Assembly (NCBI GenBank): GCA_041618535.1
Contig: JBFKFP010000060.1
Span: 1-14,895, forward strand
Reading direction: 5' to 3'
Source of the DNA: SHLJ01 sp041618535
Lineage (GTDB): Bacteria; Bacteroidota; Bacteroidia; Flavobacteriales; Flavobacteriaceae
DNA: 14,895 nucleotides
The notes below the pieces were generated by a model, which worked only from the letters and a program-made list of their open reading frames with translations, made no database searches and had not been told where the DNA came from. The translations under genes were made by a program, and so were the position numbers. How positions within the stretch are numbered: position 1 is the stretch's first letter; each line of letters begins with the position of its first letter. Below, in pieces: positions 1 to 6,631 of this stretch.

Positions 1-261
1 CAGGTTGATATAGACCGGATCATAGAAATGGCCTGGGAGGACCGGACACCATTCGATGCGATCCAGTACCAGTATAACCTGAGCGAACAGGAGGTAATAA
101 AATTGATGCGACGTGAACTAAAACCTTCCAGTTTTAAACTCTGGCGTAAGCGTGTTCAAGGTCGTACGACAAAACATGGGAAACTGAGATCCTTTGTGGA
201 AGGCCGTTTTAAATGCAGCCGACAAAGATCAATATCCCATAATAAAATCTCAAAACGCTAA
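1..261 (+). CDS. TIGR03643/DUF2805-type protein, 5' end outside window
   Basis: The frame is open to the left edge: ten codons (QVDIDRIIEM) precede the Met at position 28 without a stop. The family normally carries a D-I-D-R-I-I-E-M-A-W-E-D segment near its N-terminus, so the true start lies before the window and Met28 is internal. The core I see contains AWEDRTPFDAI, LSEQEVIKLMRREL and SSFKLWRKRVQGRTTKH, which I recognise as the short (about 85-95 aa) TIGR03643/DUF2805 family. The middle reads like a small helix-turn-helix and the C-terminus is strongly basic, so nucleic-acid binding is a reasonable inference, but no function is established. These proteins are often found beside cryptochrome/photolyase genes, which fits the photolyase 3.3 kb downstream. 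A 44-nt gap separates it from folE, so it probably belongs to the same or an adjoining transcription unit. Confidence 0.8.
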   Translation, partial: QVDIDRIIEMAWEDRTPFDAIQYQYNLSEQEVIKLMRRELKPSSFKLWRKRVQGRTTKHGKLRSFVEGRFKCSRQRSISHNKISKR

Positions 262-305
262 TCGTGCTTTGACCGATTAAAGGGACAGCACTTAAAAAAG
301 ATATT

Positions 306-1004
306 ATGGAAAACGAAATTTTAGAGTTAAGCAAAACAAAAATAGGCAGCCTGAATGGTTTTAACATAAATGAAATTGGTGATGACCACCTGTTTACCGG
401 CCTGGAAACACCAATGCGGGATGGAGCATTCGATATGAGCGATTCTGAAAAGAAAGAGCGTATCGCCGATTTATTCCATGAGATCATGGATGTACTCGGA
501 CTCGATCTGACCGACGATTCTTTGAGAGGAACCCCTCAAAGAGTAGCAAAGATGTACGTGGAAGAAATCTTTTCAGGATTGAATCCCGAGAATAAACCGA
601 AAGTGGCCCTGTTCGATAATAAATACCAGTATAATCAAATGCTGGTGGAAAAGAATATCACTTTTTATTCTAATTGTGAGCATCATTTTGTCCCCATTAT
701 GGGAAAGGCGCATGTCGCCTATATTTCATCGGGAAAGGTTATAGGGCTGTCTAAATTGAACAGGATAGTTCAATATTATGCCAAGCGCCCTCAGGTGCAG
801 GAACGGCTGACAAACCAGATAGCGGAAGAGCTCAAGTCAATACTCGATACCGAAGATGTAGCCGTCATCATTGACGCTAAACACCTGTGTGTATCCTCGC
901 GCGGTGTTAAAGATGATACCTCTTCCACGGTTACGGCTTACTATGGCGGTAAGTTCAACTCTACTTCGAAAATAAACGAATTGTTAAACTATATAAACAG
1001 TTAG
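306..1004 (+). CDS. folE: GTP cyclohydrolase I (type IA)
   Basis: The enzyme converts GTP and water to 7,8-dihydroneopterin triphosphate and formate, the first step to folate and other pterins, as a cytosolic homodecamer. The 232-aa length is close to E. coli FolE (222 aa). Visible family blocks are RGTPQRVAKMYVEEIFSGL (residues 74-92), NCEHHFVPIMGKAHVAY (123-139), GLSKLNRIV (147-155), RPQVQERLT (161-169) and HLCVSSRGVKD (193-203). Cys124, His127 and Cys195 match the zinc ligands Cys110, His113 and Cys181 of E. coli, so this is the zinc-dependent type IA enzyme and should be active. About 40 residues at the N-terminus are poorly conserved. It is the first complete gene of a compact operon ending in a photolyase. 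A pterin product could feed a photolyase antenna (methenyl-THF) or another reduced pterin; that link is inference. A second, housekeeping folE elsewhere in the genome cannot be excluded. Confidence 0.96.
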   Translation: MENEILELSKTKIGSLNGFNINEIGDDHLFTGLETPMRDGAFDMSDSEKKERIADLFHEIMDVLGLDLTDDSLRGTPQRVAKMYVEEIFSGLNPENKPKVALFDNKYQYNQMLVEKNITFYSNCEHHFVPIMGKAHVAYISSGKVIGLSKLNRIVQYYAKRPQVQERLTNQIAEELKSILDTEDVAVIIDAKHLCVSSRGVKDDTSSTVTAYYGGKFNSTSKINELLNYINS

Positions 1005-1007
1005 GTT

Positions 1008-1232
1008 ATGGAAGTTGTAAAAAAAGCTATGGAATTTGAAAACCGGAAGCTGAGGTTGAGAACAACAAGTGACCGGATCATCGCATCTCGCAAGGCAAAA
1101 GAGCTGATCCTTGGTGTGAATGAGATCTATAAGACCAATCATGACCAGCAGCTTATGGAACTCATGAAGCGCCTCACAGCAAAAAAACGCAAAATTGAAA
1201 AAAGACTGAAGGGTCAACCCCTGGTAGCATAA
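1008..1232 (+). CDS. small basic helical protein, unknown
   Basis: I do not recognise this 74-aa protein. It starts 3 nt after the folE stop and ends 1 nt before the SDR start codon, so it sits exactly in the operon spacing and is almost certainly translated. It is rich in Lys and Arg and alternates with Leu, Ile and Met (for example RKAKELILGVNEIY and LMELMKRLTAKKRKIEKRL), suggesting two amphipathic helices with a strongly cationic C-terminal one. There is no signal peptide, membrane segment, Cys pair or clear metal site. A second in-frame ATG at 1029 (Met8) is an alternative start. Possible roles include binding a nucleic acid or acting as a partner of a neighbouring enzyme, but nothing in the sequence decides this. 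Confidence 0.8.
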   Translation: MEVVKKAMEFENRKLRLRTTSDRIIASRKAKELILGVNEIYKTNHDQQLMELMKRLTAKKRKIEKRLKGQPLVA

Positions 1233-1233
1233 C

Positions 1234-1920
1234 ATGAAGAAAACAATTATAATAATAGGAGGCAGTAAGGGAATAGGCAAGGCTATTGTTGACACCCTAG
1301 TCGTCCATCATAACATCATAAATATAAGCAGAACGGCTCCTGAGAACAATAGTCCTAATCTGAGCCATTATGGCTGTGACGTGCTCAATGACGAATTGCC
1401 TGAAATAGAGCAGGCCGATGCCCTTGTTTATTGCCCGGGAAGCATTAACTTAAAACCTGTTAGCCGGCTTAGCCTTGAGGATTTTAAGTCGGATTACGAA
1501 GTAAATGTGCTAGGAGCGGTAAAGGCGATACAGAAATACCTGCCCGTGCTAAAAAATGGGAATAATCCTTCTATTCTCATGTTCAGTACAGTGGCTACAA
1601 AACTCGGAATGCCTTTTCATGCAAGCATAGCCGCAGCGAAATCGGCGGTAGAAGGCCTGACGAAATCCCTGGGGGCGGAATTGGCACCTACAATACGTGT
1701 GAATGCTATAGCGCCAACTGTCACCAATACAGACCTCGCATCAAAATTATTGAGGAACGAAAGGCAGGTTGAGGCCATGAAGGAAAGACATCCTTTAAAA
1801 TCCTTCCTTCAACCGGAAGATGTTGCCGGCATGGCGGAATATTTACTCTCAGACAAAGCCAGGTCAGTTTCAGGCCAGATATTTGAATTAGATTTCGGAA
1901 TTGTAAGCTTTAAGATATAG
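1234..1920 (+). CDS. SDR-family protein lacking the catalytic Tyr
   Basis: This is a classical-length short-chain dehydrogenase/reductase of 228 aa with a Rossmann fold. The dinucleotide-binding loop GGSKGIGKA is at residues 9-17, an Asp that would follow strand beta3 is in GCDV (47-50), the usual NNAG is replaced by a CPG segment (67-69), the active-site Asn is at 91 (EVNVLGA), and Ser118 lies in MFSTVA. The YxxxK motif is altered: Lys136 is present in IAAAKSAVEG, but the position four residues before it is Ile132, not Tyr. PTVTNTDLA (161-169) is the substrate-loop region and the C-terminus is the usual short strand. Without the Tyr acid/base, ordinary ketone reduction is doubtful. It may use another residue or bind a ligand. 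Position after folE suggests a pterin-related role such as sepiapterin-reductase-like chemistry, but that is inference. Start is 1 nt after the previous stop. Confidence 0.9.
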   Translation: MKKTIIIIGGSKGIGKAIVDTLVVHHNIINISRTAPENNSPNLSHYGCDVLNDELPEIEQADALVYCPGSINLKPVSRLSLEDFKSDYEVNVLGAVKAIQKYLPVLKNGNNPSILMFSTVATKLGMPFHASIAAAKSAVEGLTKSLGAELAPTIRVNAIAPTVTNTDLASKLLRNERQVEAMKERHPLKSFLQPEDVAGMAEYLLSDKARSVSGQIFELDFGIVSFKI

Positions 1921-1924
1921 AATT

Positions 1925-2464
1925 ATGAACCTATTCAAAACGAAGATAAAGATTAAAGAAGATCGAAAAGTGGCCCCAAAAAGGGCGTCAATATACGATG
2001 TCGATCTTAAAATAAACAAACTGAACGGGGGTCCTCTCGATTTAAATCATTTCAAGGGAAAGCATCTGCTTATAGTGAATGTCGCCTCAAAATGCGGTTT
2101 TACACCTCAGTATAAAGACCTACAGGAGCTGTATGAATCCTATTCAGAGCAAATCGGGATCATAGGAGTACCATGCAACCAGTTTGGAGCTCAGGAACCC
2201 GGAAATGCTGAGGAGATCTCCTCCTTCTGTGAGATGAATTACGGGGTGAGCTTTACGATAACCGAGAAGCTGGACGTAAAAGGGAAAAATCAGCATCCTC
2301 TTTATTATTGGCTGACCAACCGTGAAATGAATGGCAGAAAGAGCTCCAGCGTTAAATGGAATTTCCAGAAATATCTTCTTGATCCCCAGGGCCGGCTTAT
2401 CGATTATTATTTCTCGATGACCTCCCCTACCAGCGATAAAATTCTAAAACATATCAAAAATTGA
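1925..2464 (+). CDS. glutathione peroxidase family thiol peroxidase
   Basis: This 179-aa thioredoxin-fold peroxidase reduces hydrogen peroxide and lipid hydroperoxides. The signature NVASKCGFTPQY (residues 52-63) places the peroxidatic Cys57. The rest of the catalytic tetrad is visible as Gln90 in NQFGAQEPG, and Trp145 with Asn146 in KWNFQKYL. Cys102 in FCEMNYGVSF matches the resolving Cys of the yeast Gpx3-type, thioredoxin-dependent enzymes, so thioredoxin is a more likely reductant than glutathione. There is an extra stretch of about 22 charged residues before the conserved core (YDVDLKINKLNG). It is not a signal peptide, so the protein should be cytosolic. A start further in would leave a gap in an otherwise tight operon, so the ATG 4 nt after the SDR stop is preferred. 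The context points to defence against photo-oxidative lipid damage. Confidence 0.95.
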   Translation: MNLFKTKIKIKEDRKVAPKRASIYDVDLKINKLNGGPLDLNHFKGKHLLIVNVASKCGFTPQYKDLQELYESYSEQIGIIGVPCNQFGAQEPGNAEEISSFCEMNYGVSFTITEKLDVKGKNQHPLYYWLTNREMNGRKSSSVKWNFQKYLLDPQGRLIDYYFSMTSPTSDKILKHIKN

Positions 2465-2466
2465 CC

Positions 2467-2634
2467 ATGGGCCTATTCAGCAGAAAACCGAGTCCGCAGA
2501 AACTTCAAAAGAAATACGAGAAACTGATGAGTGAATGGCACAGGCTATCCACAATAAACAGGTCCGAAAGCGATGCTAAATATGCCGAGGCCCAGAAAGT
2601 GTTGGAAGAACTCGAAAGCTTACAAGGTAAATAA
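2467..2634 (+). CDS. 55-aa Lacal_2735-like small protein
   Basis: A 55-codon ORF fills the space between the peroxidase and tspO. ATG follows the peroxidase TGA by 2 nt and the TAA precedes the tspO ATG by 1 nt. The product starts MGLFSRKPSPQKLQKKYEKL and ends in LEELESLQGK. It is a charged, predicted all-helical protein with a short hydrophobic N-terminal patch (GLF). The pattern of an N-terminal GLF, then a QKKYEKLM..W.LS..NR.ESD.KYAEA...L.ELE core, is what I remember of the Lacal_2735 family of flavobacterial small proteins, whose function is unknown. Exact fit into the operon spacing supports real translation even though the gene is very short. Its frame differs from that of tspO. Confidence 0.8.
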   Translation: MGLFSRKPSPQKLQKKYEKLMSEWHRLSTINRSESDAKYAEAQKVLEELESLQGK

Positions 2635-2635
2635 T

Positions 2636-3100
2636 ATGAAAACCCTCGCATGGCTTGTCCTTTTCCTCTTTCTTAATTTCGGCGGATTGGCGTTGGGGAA
2701 CTATCTTATGGATAATGGCCCGGCATCTGACTGGTATATCAACCTGAACCAGGCGCCATGGACACCGCCCGGATGGGTGTTTGGAGTGGCCTGGACACTT
2801 ATAATGATTTGCTTTTCATTATACCTGGCGGTGCTATTTCAAAAATCAAATTCGCCTAAAGCATGGACAGTGTTCGGTATTGCATTACTGTTGAATGTCA
2901 GCTGGAACTATATTTTCTTTAACAAGCACTTCACCGTATTGGGTTTGATCACCATCGCACTCTTAACAGTGGTTGTATTTTATTATTTCCTGAATTTTAG
3001 GTCGGCCAACTTAAAGAATTGGCGTTACCTCTTACTGCCCTACGTGGTTTGGATGTGCCTGGCCACCTCACTGAATGCCTACATCGTTATAAATAATTGA
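2636..3100 (+). CDS. tspO: TspO/MBR family tryptophan-rich sensory protein
   Basis: The 154-aa product has five predicted membrane helices (about residues 3-24, 43-69, 76-96, 100-120 and 129-151) and the family motif WTPPGWVFGVAWT (42-54), followed by NVSWNYIFF (87-95) and LLPYVVWMCLATSLNAYI (133-150). It has many Trp and Tyr residues. Bacterial TspO proteins sit in the membrane (outer membrane in Rhodobacter), bind porphyrins such as protoporphyrin IX, and are linked to oxygen and light responses and to porphyrin photodegradation. The reading frame is open further upstream to an ATG at 2573, but that extension would overlap the 55-aa gene and adds a non-homologous charged segment. The ATG at 2636, 1 nt after the preceding stop, is the start that matches family length. 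Placement with peroxidase and photolyase fits handling of photosensitising tetrapyrroles. Confidence 0.95.
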   Translation: MKTLAWLVLFLFLNFGGLALGNYLMDNGPASDWYINLNQAPWTPPGWVFGVAWTLIMICFSLYLAVLFQKSNSPKAWTVFGIALLLNVSWNYIFFNKHFTVLGLITIALLTVVVFYYFLNFRSANLKNWRYLLLPYVVWMCLATSLNAYIVINN

Positions 3101-3101
3101 T

Positions 3102-3572
3102 ATGAAGATCTACAGATTACATAAAAAACAGAATCTACCCATCAGTATTGATACGGCCTGGGAGTTCTTATCAAGCCCGGCCAATCTGAAGACCATAACC
3201 CCTGATTACATGAGTTTTGACATTCTGTCGGGTGCAGACAGGCCGATGTATCCCGGGCAGATCATCCAGTATATCGTAACACCGGTAATGGGAATCAAGA
3301 CCAAATGGGTCACGGAGATAACCCATGTGGTTGATAAAAAATATTTTGTGGATGAGCAGCGCTACGGACCTTATTCCCTCTGGCATCATAAGCACTTTAT
3401 CCGGTCCATAGAAGGTGGGGTCGAAATGGAAGACATCATCGATTATAAAATACCCTTCGGTTGGCTCGGTCAAATGGTGCATCCGGTACTGGTGAAACCG
3501 AAACTGGACGAAATTTTTGCATACAGGCAGAAGAAACTTGAGGAATTATTCGGAACTTATAAATCCATATGA
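3102..3572 (+). CDS. SRPBCC-fold ligand-binding protein
   Basis: The 156-aa protein has the layout of the START/Bet v1-like SRPBCC superfamily. An N-terminal strand is followed by SIDTAWEFLSSPANLKTITP (residues 15-34), then a run of strands (GQIIQYIVTPVMGIKTKWVT, YFVDEQRYGPYSLWHHKHF, GVEMEDIIDYKIPFG) and a long C-terminal helix (VKPKLDEIFAYRQKKLEELF). This is the cyclase/dehydrase-like COG4276 type, with a hydrophobic cavity for lipids, polyketides or cofactors. The ligand is unknown and no catalytic residues can be assigned. No signal peptide is present. It starts 1 nt after tspO and overlaps the photolyase start by 4 nt (ATGA), so it is translationally coupled to the repair enzyme. I recall proteins of this type next to photolyase genes in many bacteria, but the reason is not known. 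Confidence 0.85.
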   Translation: MKIYRLHKKQNLPISIDTAWEFLSSPANLKTITPDYMSFDILSGADRPMYPGQIIQYIVTPVMGIKTKWVTEITHVVDKKYFVDEQRYGPYSLWHHKHFIRSIEGGVEMEDIIDYKIPFGWLGQMVHPVLVKPKLDEIFAYRQKKLEELFGTYKSI

Positions 3573-4873
3573 AAGACCGATGTTCCATTTTCTGGTTCCG
3601 AAGAGATCTGAGACTCAATGATAATCATGGGCTATACCAGGCGCTTTCGGCAGATGATCCTGTGGTTCCCATTTTCATTTTCGATGAGGAAATCCTGGAA
3701 AAATTACCTGAAAAAGATGCGAGGATCGATTTTATTCACAAAACCCTTAAGAACATACACCACACTTTAATAACTGATCATAACAGCGGACTGGATGTAC
3801 GCCATGGAAAACCGCTGGAGATTTTTAAACAGCTGATTGATGACTACGATATCCAGGCTGTTTATACCAATCTTGATTACGAGCCTTATGCCAGGGATCG
3901 GGATAAAGGGATAAGTGAATGGCTGCAATCTAAAGGAATCGCGTTTCATTCGTTCAAAGACCAGGTTATCTACGAAAAGCTGGAGGTTGTTAAACAGGAT
4001 GGGGATCCCTATGTGGTCTATACACCCTATATGAGAACCTGGATGGAAGCTTTCAAGGAAGAGGGTATAAAAAATTTCCCCTCTGAGAAGAAACTCGGGA
4101 ACCTTCTGAGCTATGAGGCTGCTGAGATGATCTCTTTACAGGAGATGGGTTTCGAACCTCATGAGCAGAAGATCGCTGATTATGAGGTCTCGGAAGAATT
4201 GATCCGGGATTATGAAGACACGCGCAATTTTCCTGCAAAAGACGCCACCTCAAGGCTCGGCCCTCATTTGCGTTTTGGCACTGTAAGTATCAGGGAAATG
4301 GTTAAAAAGGCAGATGAGCAGGAGAATAAAACCTTTCTGAAGGAATTGATCTGGAGAGAGTTCTTTATGCAGATCCTCTGGCATTTTCCAAAAACTGTGG
4401 ATGCGAGTTTCAAAGCTAAATATGATCGGATGGAATGGCGGAATGATCCTGATGAATTCAAAGCCTGGTGTGAAGGTCGAACCGGCTATCCATTAGTAGA
4501 TGCCGGGATGCGTCAACTCAATGAAACCGGGTTTATGCACAACCGCATCCGCATGCTGACGGGTAGTTTCCTCTGCAAACACCTGCTGATTGACTGGCGT
4601 TGGGGTGAGGCTTATTTCGCTGAAAAACTACACGACTATGAAATGGCCAGCAACGTCGGGAACTGGCAATGGGTGGCAGGCTCAGGCGTTGATGCAGCTC
4701 CTTATTTCAGGATATTCAACCCAACTACCCAAATCAAGAAATTCGATAAGGACCATGAATATATCAAGAAGTGGGTGCCTGATTACCAGGATGACGATTA
4801 TCCCGAGCCCATGGTAGATCATAAAAAAGCAAGGGAGCGCTGCCTCGAGACCTATAAGGCTGCATTGAATTAA
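3569..4873 (+). CDS. phr: deoxyribodipyrimidine photolyase (class I CPD type)
   Basis: The enzyme splits UV-induced cyclobutane pyrimidine dimers using blue light and reduced FAD. At 434 aa it is a little shorter than E. coli PhrB (472). The N-terminal antenna Rossmann domain opens with IFWFRRDLRLNDNHGL (residues 7-22). The FAD domain shows RLGPHLRFGTVSIREM (229-244), ELIWREFFMQ (259-268), GRTGYPLVDAGMRQL (303-317), MHNRIRM (323-329) and NWQWVAGSGVDAAPYFRIFN (365-384). The electron-transfer Trp triad aligns as W290, W343 and W366. Glu259, Trp262 and Trp368 match the dimer-contacting E274, W277 and W384 of E. coli. Asn362 occupies the FAD N5 position (N378), which is Asn in photolyases and Asp in many animal and plant cryptochromes. 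Hence repair activity is expected. The antenna chromophore (MTHF, 8-HDF or none) cannot be read with confidence. Last gene of the operon; no clear terminator follows. Confidence 0.96.
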   Translation: MKDRCSIFWFRRDLRLNDNHGLYQALSADDPVVPIFIFDEEILEKLPEKDARIDFIHKTLKNIHHTLITDHNSGLDVRHGKPLEIFKQLIDDYDIQAVYTNLDYEPYARDRDKGISEWLQSKGIAFHSFKDQVIYEKLEVVKQDGDPYVVYTPYMRTWMEAFKEEGIKNFPSEKKLGNLLSYEAAEMISLQEMGFEPHEQKIADYEVSEELIRDYEDTRNFPAKDATSRLGPHLRFGTVSIREMVKKADEQENKTFLKELIWREFFMQILWHFPKTVDASFKAKYDRMEWRNDPDEFKAWCEGRTGYPLVDAGMRQLNETGFMHNRIRMLTGSFLCKHLLIDWRWGEAYFAEKLHDYEMASNVGNWQWVAGSGVDAAPYFRIFNPTTQIKKFDKDHEYIKKWVPDYQDDDYPEPMVDHKKARERCLETYKAALN

Positions 4874-5173
4874 ATCCATTTTAAAGATTTTCCTTTTTTG
4901 AATTTGCAGTTCCTGCAGTCAAGCATGTTACAATAAAAGTATAACCTGACATAATCTTAAAAGAGTATGAAGGGCGTCACTTGGAATAAATTCATGGAAT
5001 TCAATTTAGACCATAAATATAAATGGTATATGTGCAGTCCTCAAAATGATCTTTAAGACAATTCAAATCTGACCCCGACGGCTAATTCGCAAGGCTACTT
5101 TTTTTATATTCTGAACCAGCAAAATAAGTTCGTCAAAAAACTTATCTTTAGAATCCTAAAAAAAACGTCGGAT
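4874..5173 (+). other. 300-bp intergenic region, AT-rich
   Basis: No convincing gene is present. A 29-codon ORF (4967-5056, MKGVTWNKFMEFNLDHKYKW and on) has no recognisable relatives and no operon context. TTGCAG-TTC-CTGCAG near 4905-4919 is a short palindromic stretch, and ATAAGTT-N8-AACTTAT lies at 5124-5145. I see no GC-rich hairpin followed by a T-run for the photolyase operon. Near-matches to the -7 promoter box (TAAGTTCG at 5125 and TATCTTTA at 5143) lie 25-50 nt before the amidohydrolase start, but neither has a TTG at the proper upstream distance. The promoter of the next gene is presumably in here but I cannot place it. Confidence 0.6.
5124..5145. repeat. inverted repeat upstream of the amidohydrolase gene
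   Basis: ATAAGTT and AACTTAT form perfect 7-bp arms around an 8-nt centre, ending 28 nt before the amidohydrolase ATG. It overlaps both weak -7 promoter candidates, so an operator or a 5'-UTR hairpin are both possible. It is AT-rich and could arise by chance. Confidence 0.4.
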
Positions 5174-6613
5174 ATGATTAAAAAAATCACACTAGCCATT
5201 TTCTGCCTCATAATCGGTTTTTCATACGCTCAGGATAAAATATCCGGGACTAAAAAAGACATAATTAATTCGGTTGAGAAACACAAGGCCAACCTTATCA
5301 AGATCAGTGATGAGATCTGGGCCCTGGCTGAAACCGCTTTTGAGGAAAATCAGTCAGCCAAGATCCTTGCAGATTATGCCGAGGCCCAGGGATTTAATGT
5401 TGAACGCGGGGTAGCTGGCATGCCAACGGCCTTTGTGGCAACATATGGGTCGGGCAGCCCTGTGATAAGCGTCCTGGGCGAATTTGACGCCCTCCCGGGC
5501 TTATCCCAAAAAGCCGAACCTACAAAGAATCCGTTAAATGCAGGTGCCGCAGGCCATGGATGTGGTCATAATATGTTTGGTGCTGCCAGCCTTGGAGCGG
5601 CTATCGCTATCAAGGAACAGATCGAGAAAGGCACTCTGAAGGGCACGGTCAAATTTATGGGGACGCCCAGTGAGGAAAAATATTTCGGGAAGATCTGGAT
5701 GGTACGAGAGGGCATCTGGAACGACGTTGATGTCAATATCAGCTGGCACCCATCTGCCTCTATCGAAGCCGATGTTCAGAGCTCCCTGGCCTTGATCGAC
5801 TTTAAGGTTGAATTCTTCGGGCAGGCTGCTCATGCTTCCGGCGATCCCTGGAATGGAAGAAGCGCCTCAGATGCCCTTGAGCTTTATACCCAGGGAATAA
5901 ACTACTACAGGGAGCATGTGAAACCCACGGTCAGGATGCATTATCACATCCAGGACGGCGGACAGGTTGTTAACGTTGTTCCTGATTACGCCCGTTTATG
6001 GGTAAGAGTGAGGGACACCAAACGAAGTGGCATGCTACCTGTCTATGAACGAGTTAAGGCGATGGCTGAGGGTGCCGCTATCCTGGCCAATGTGGATTAC
6101 AAGGTTTCACTAATCTCCGGGATCTATGAGGTTCTTGTTAATCGGGAAGGTGGCATGGTCATGCAAAAAAACCTGGAACTTTTAGGTCCTATTGAATATA
6201 CAGAAGAAGAAATCGCCTTTGGGAAAAAGATTCAGGAGGTGACCGGAAAGGAACAAGTGGGAATGGACAGCAAGATCAAACCCCTTGAAGATACCAGGGA
6301 ACATCCTGGTGGAGGATCGACTGATGTAGGCGATGTAAGCTGGAATGTCCCCAATATCAATCTCGGTGTGACCACTGCGCCCAAAGATACTCCCTGGCAT
6401 TCCTGGGCCGTGGTAGCCTGTGGCGGAATGAGTATTGGTCATAAGGGAATGGTCTATGCGTCTAAAGCAATGGCAATGACCATGGCAGATCTTTTCGAGA
6501 AGCCGGAACTCGTAAAAAAGGTAAAGGCTGAATACAAAAAACGAAAAGGCGACGAGGTTTATGAAGCCATGGTGCCCGACGGACCTCCGCCTATCAGTGC
6601 CAAAGGCAATTAA
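5174..6613 (+). CDS. secreted M20 amidohydrolase, AbgB-like
   Basis: The 479-aa product begins with a signal peptide (MIKKITLAIFCLIIGFSYA, cleavage likely before QDK), so it is exported to the periplasm. The rest matches M20 peptidase family amidohydrolases of the AbgB type (E. coli AbgB is 481 aa and cytosolic). Metal-site elements are GEFDALPGL (102-110), GHGCGHNMFG (127-136; Cys130 and His132), GTPSEEKYFGK (163-173; Glu167-Glu168), WHPS (191-194; His192) and the C-terminal TPWHSW (406-411; His409). The inserted lid/dimerisation domain is marked by FGQAAHASGDPWNGRSA (215-231). AbgB hydrolyses p-aminobenzoyl-glutamate, a folate breakdown product, while relatives cleave other N-acyl amino acids. 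The true substrate here is unknown, and export suggests scavenging of an outside or periplasmic amide. It is followed after 18 nt by a membrane-anchored protein, probably in the same transcript. Confidence 0.92.
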   Translation: MIKKITLAIFCLIIGFSYAQDKISGTKKDIINSVEKHKANLIKISDEIWALAETAFEENQSAKILADYAEAQGFNVERGVAGMPTAFVATYGSGSPVISVLGEFDALPGLSQKAEPTKNPLNAGAAGHGCGHNMFGAASLGAAIAIKEQIEKGTLKGTVKFMGTPSEEKYFGKIWMVREGIWNDVDVNISWHPSASIEADVQSSLALIDFKVEFFGQAAHASGDPWNGRSASDALELYTQGINYYREHVKPTVRMHYHIQDGGQVVNVVPDYARLWVRVRDTKRSGMLPVYERVKAMAEGAAILANVDYKVSLISGIYEVLVNREGGMVMQKNLELLGPIEYTEEEIAFGKKIQEVTGKEQVGMDSKIKPLEDTREHPGGGSTDVGDVSWNVPNINLGVTTAPKDTPWHSWAVVACGGMSIGHKGMVYASKAMAMTMADLFEKPELVKKVKAEYKKRKGDEVYEAMVPDGPPPISAKGN

Positions 6614-6631
6614 GCTTCAAAAAAAATCCCC

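Noticed and set aside
984..1295. 103-codon minus-strand ORF across the small basic gene
   Set aside because: Cys/Phe-rich translation typical of an antisense frame, and the plus-strand gene fits the operon exactly.
2573..2635. N-terminal extension of TspO by 21 residues
   Set aside because: It overlaps the 55-aa gene in another frame, is charged and not TspO-like, and the ATG at 2636 fits both family length and operon spacing.
4967..5056. 29-codon ORF in the spacer after the photolyase
   Set aside because: Too short, no recognisable family, no spacing or promoter support.
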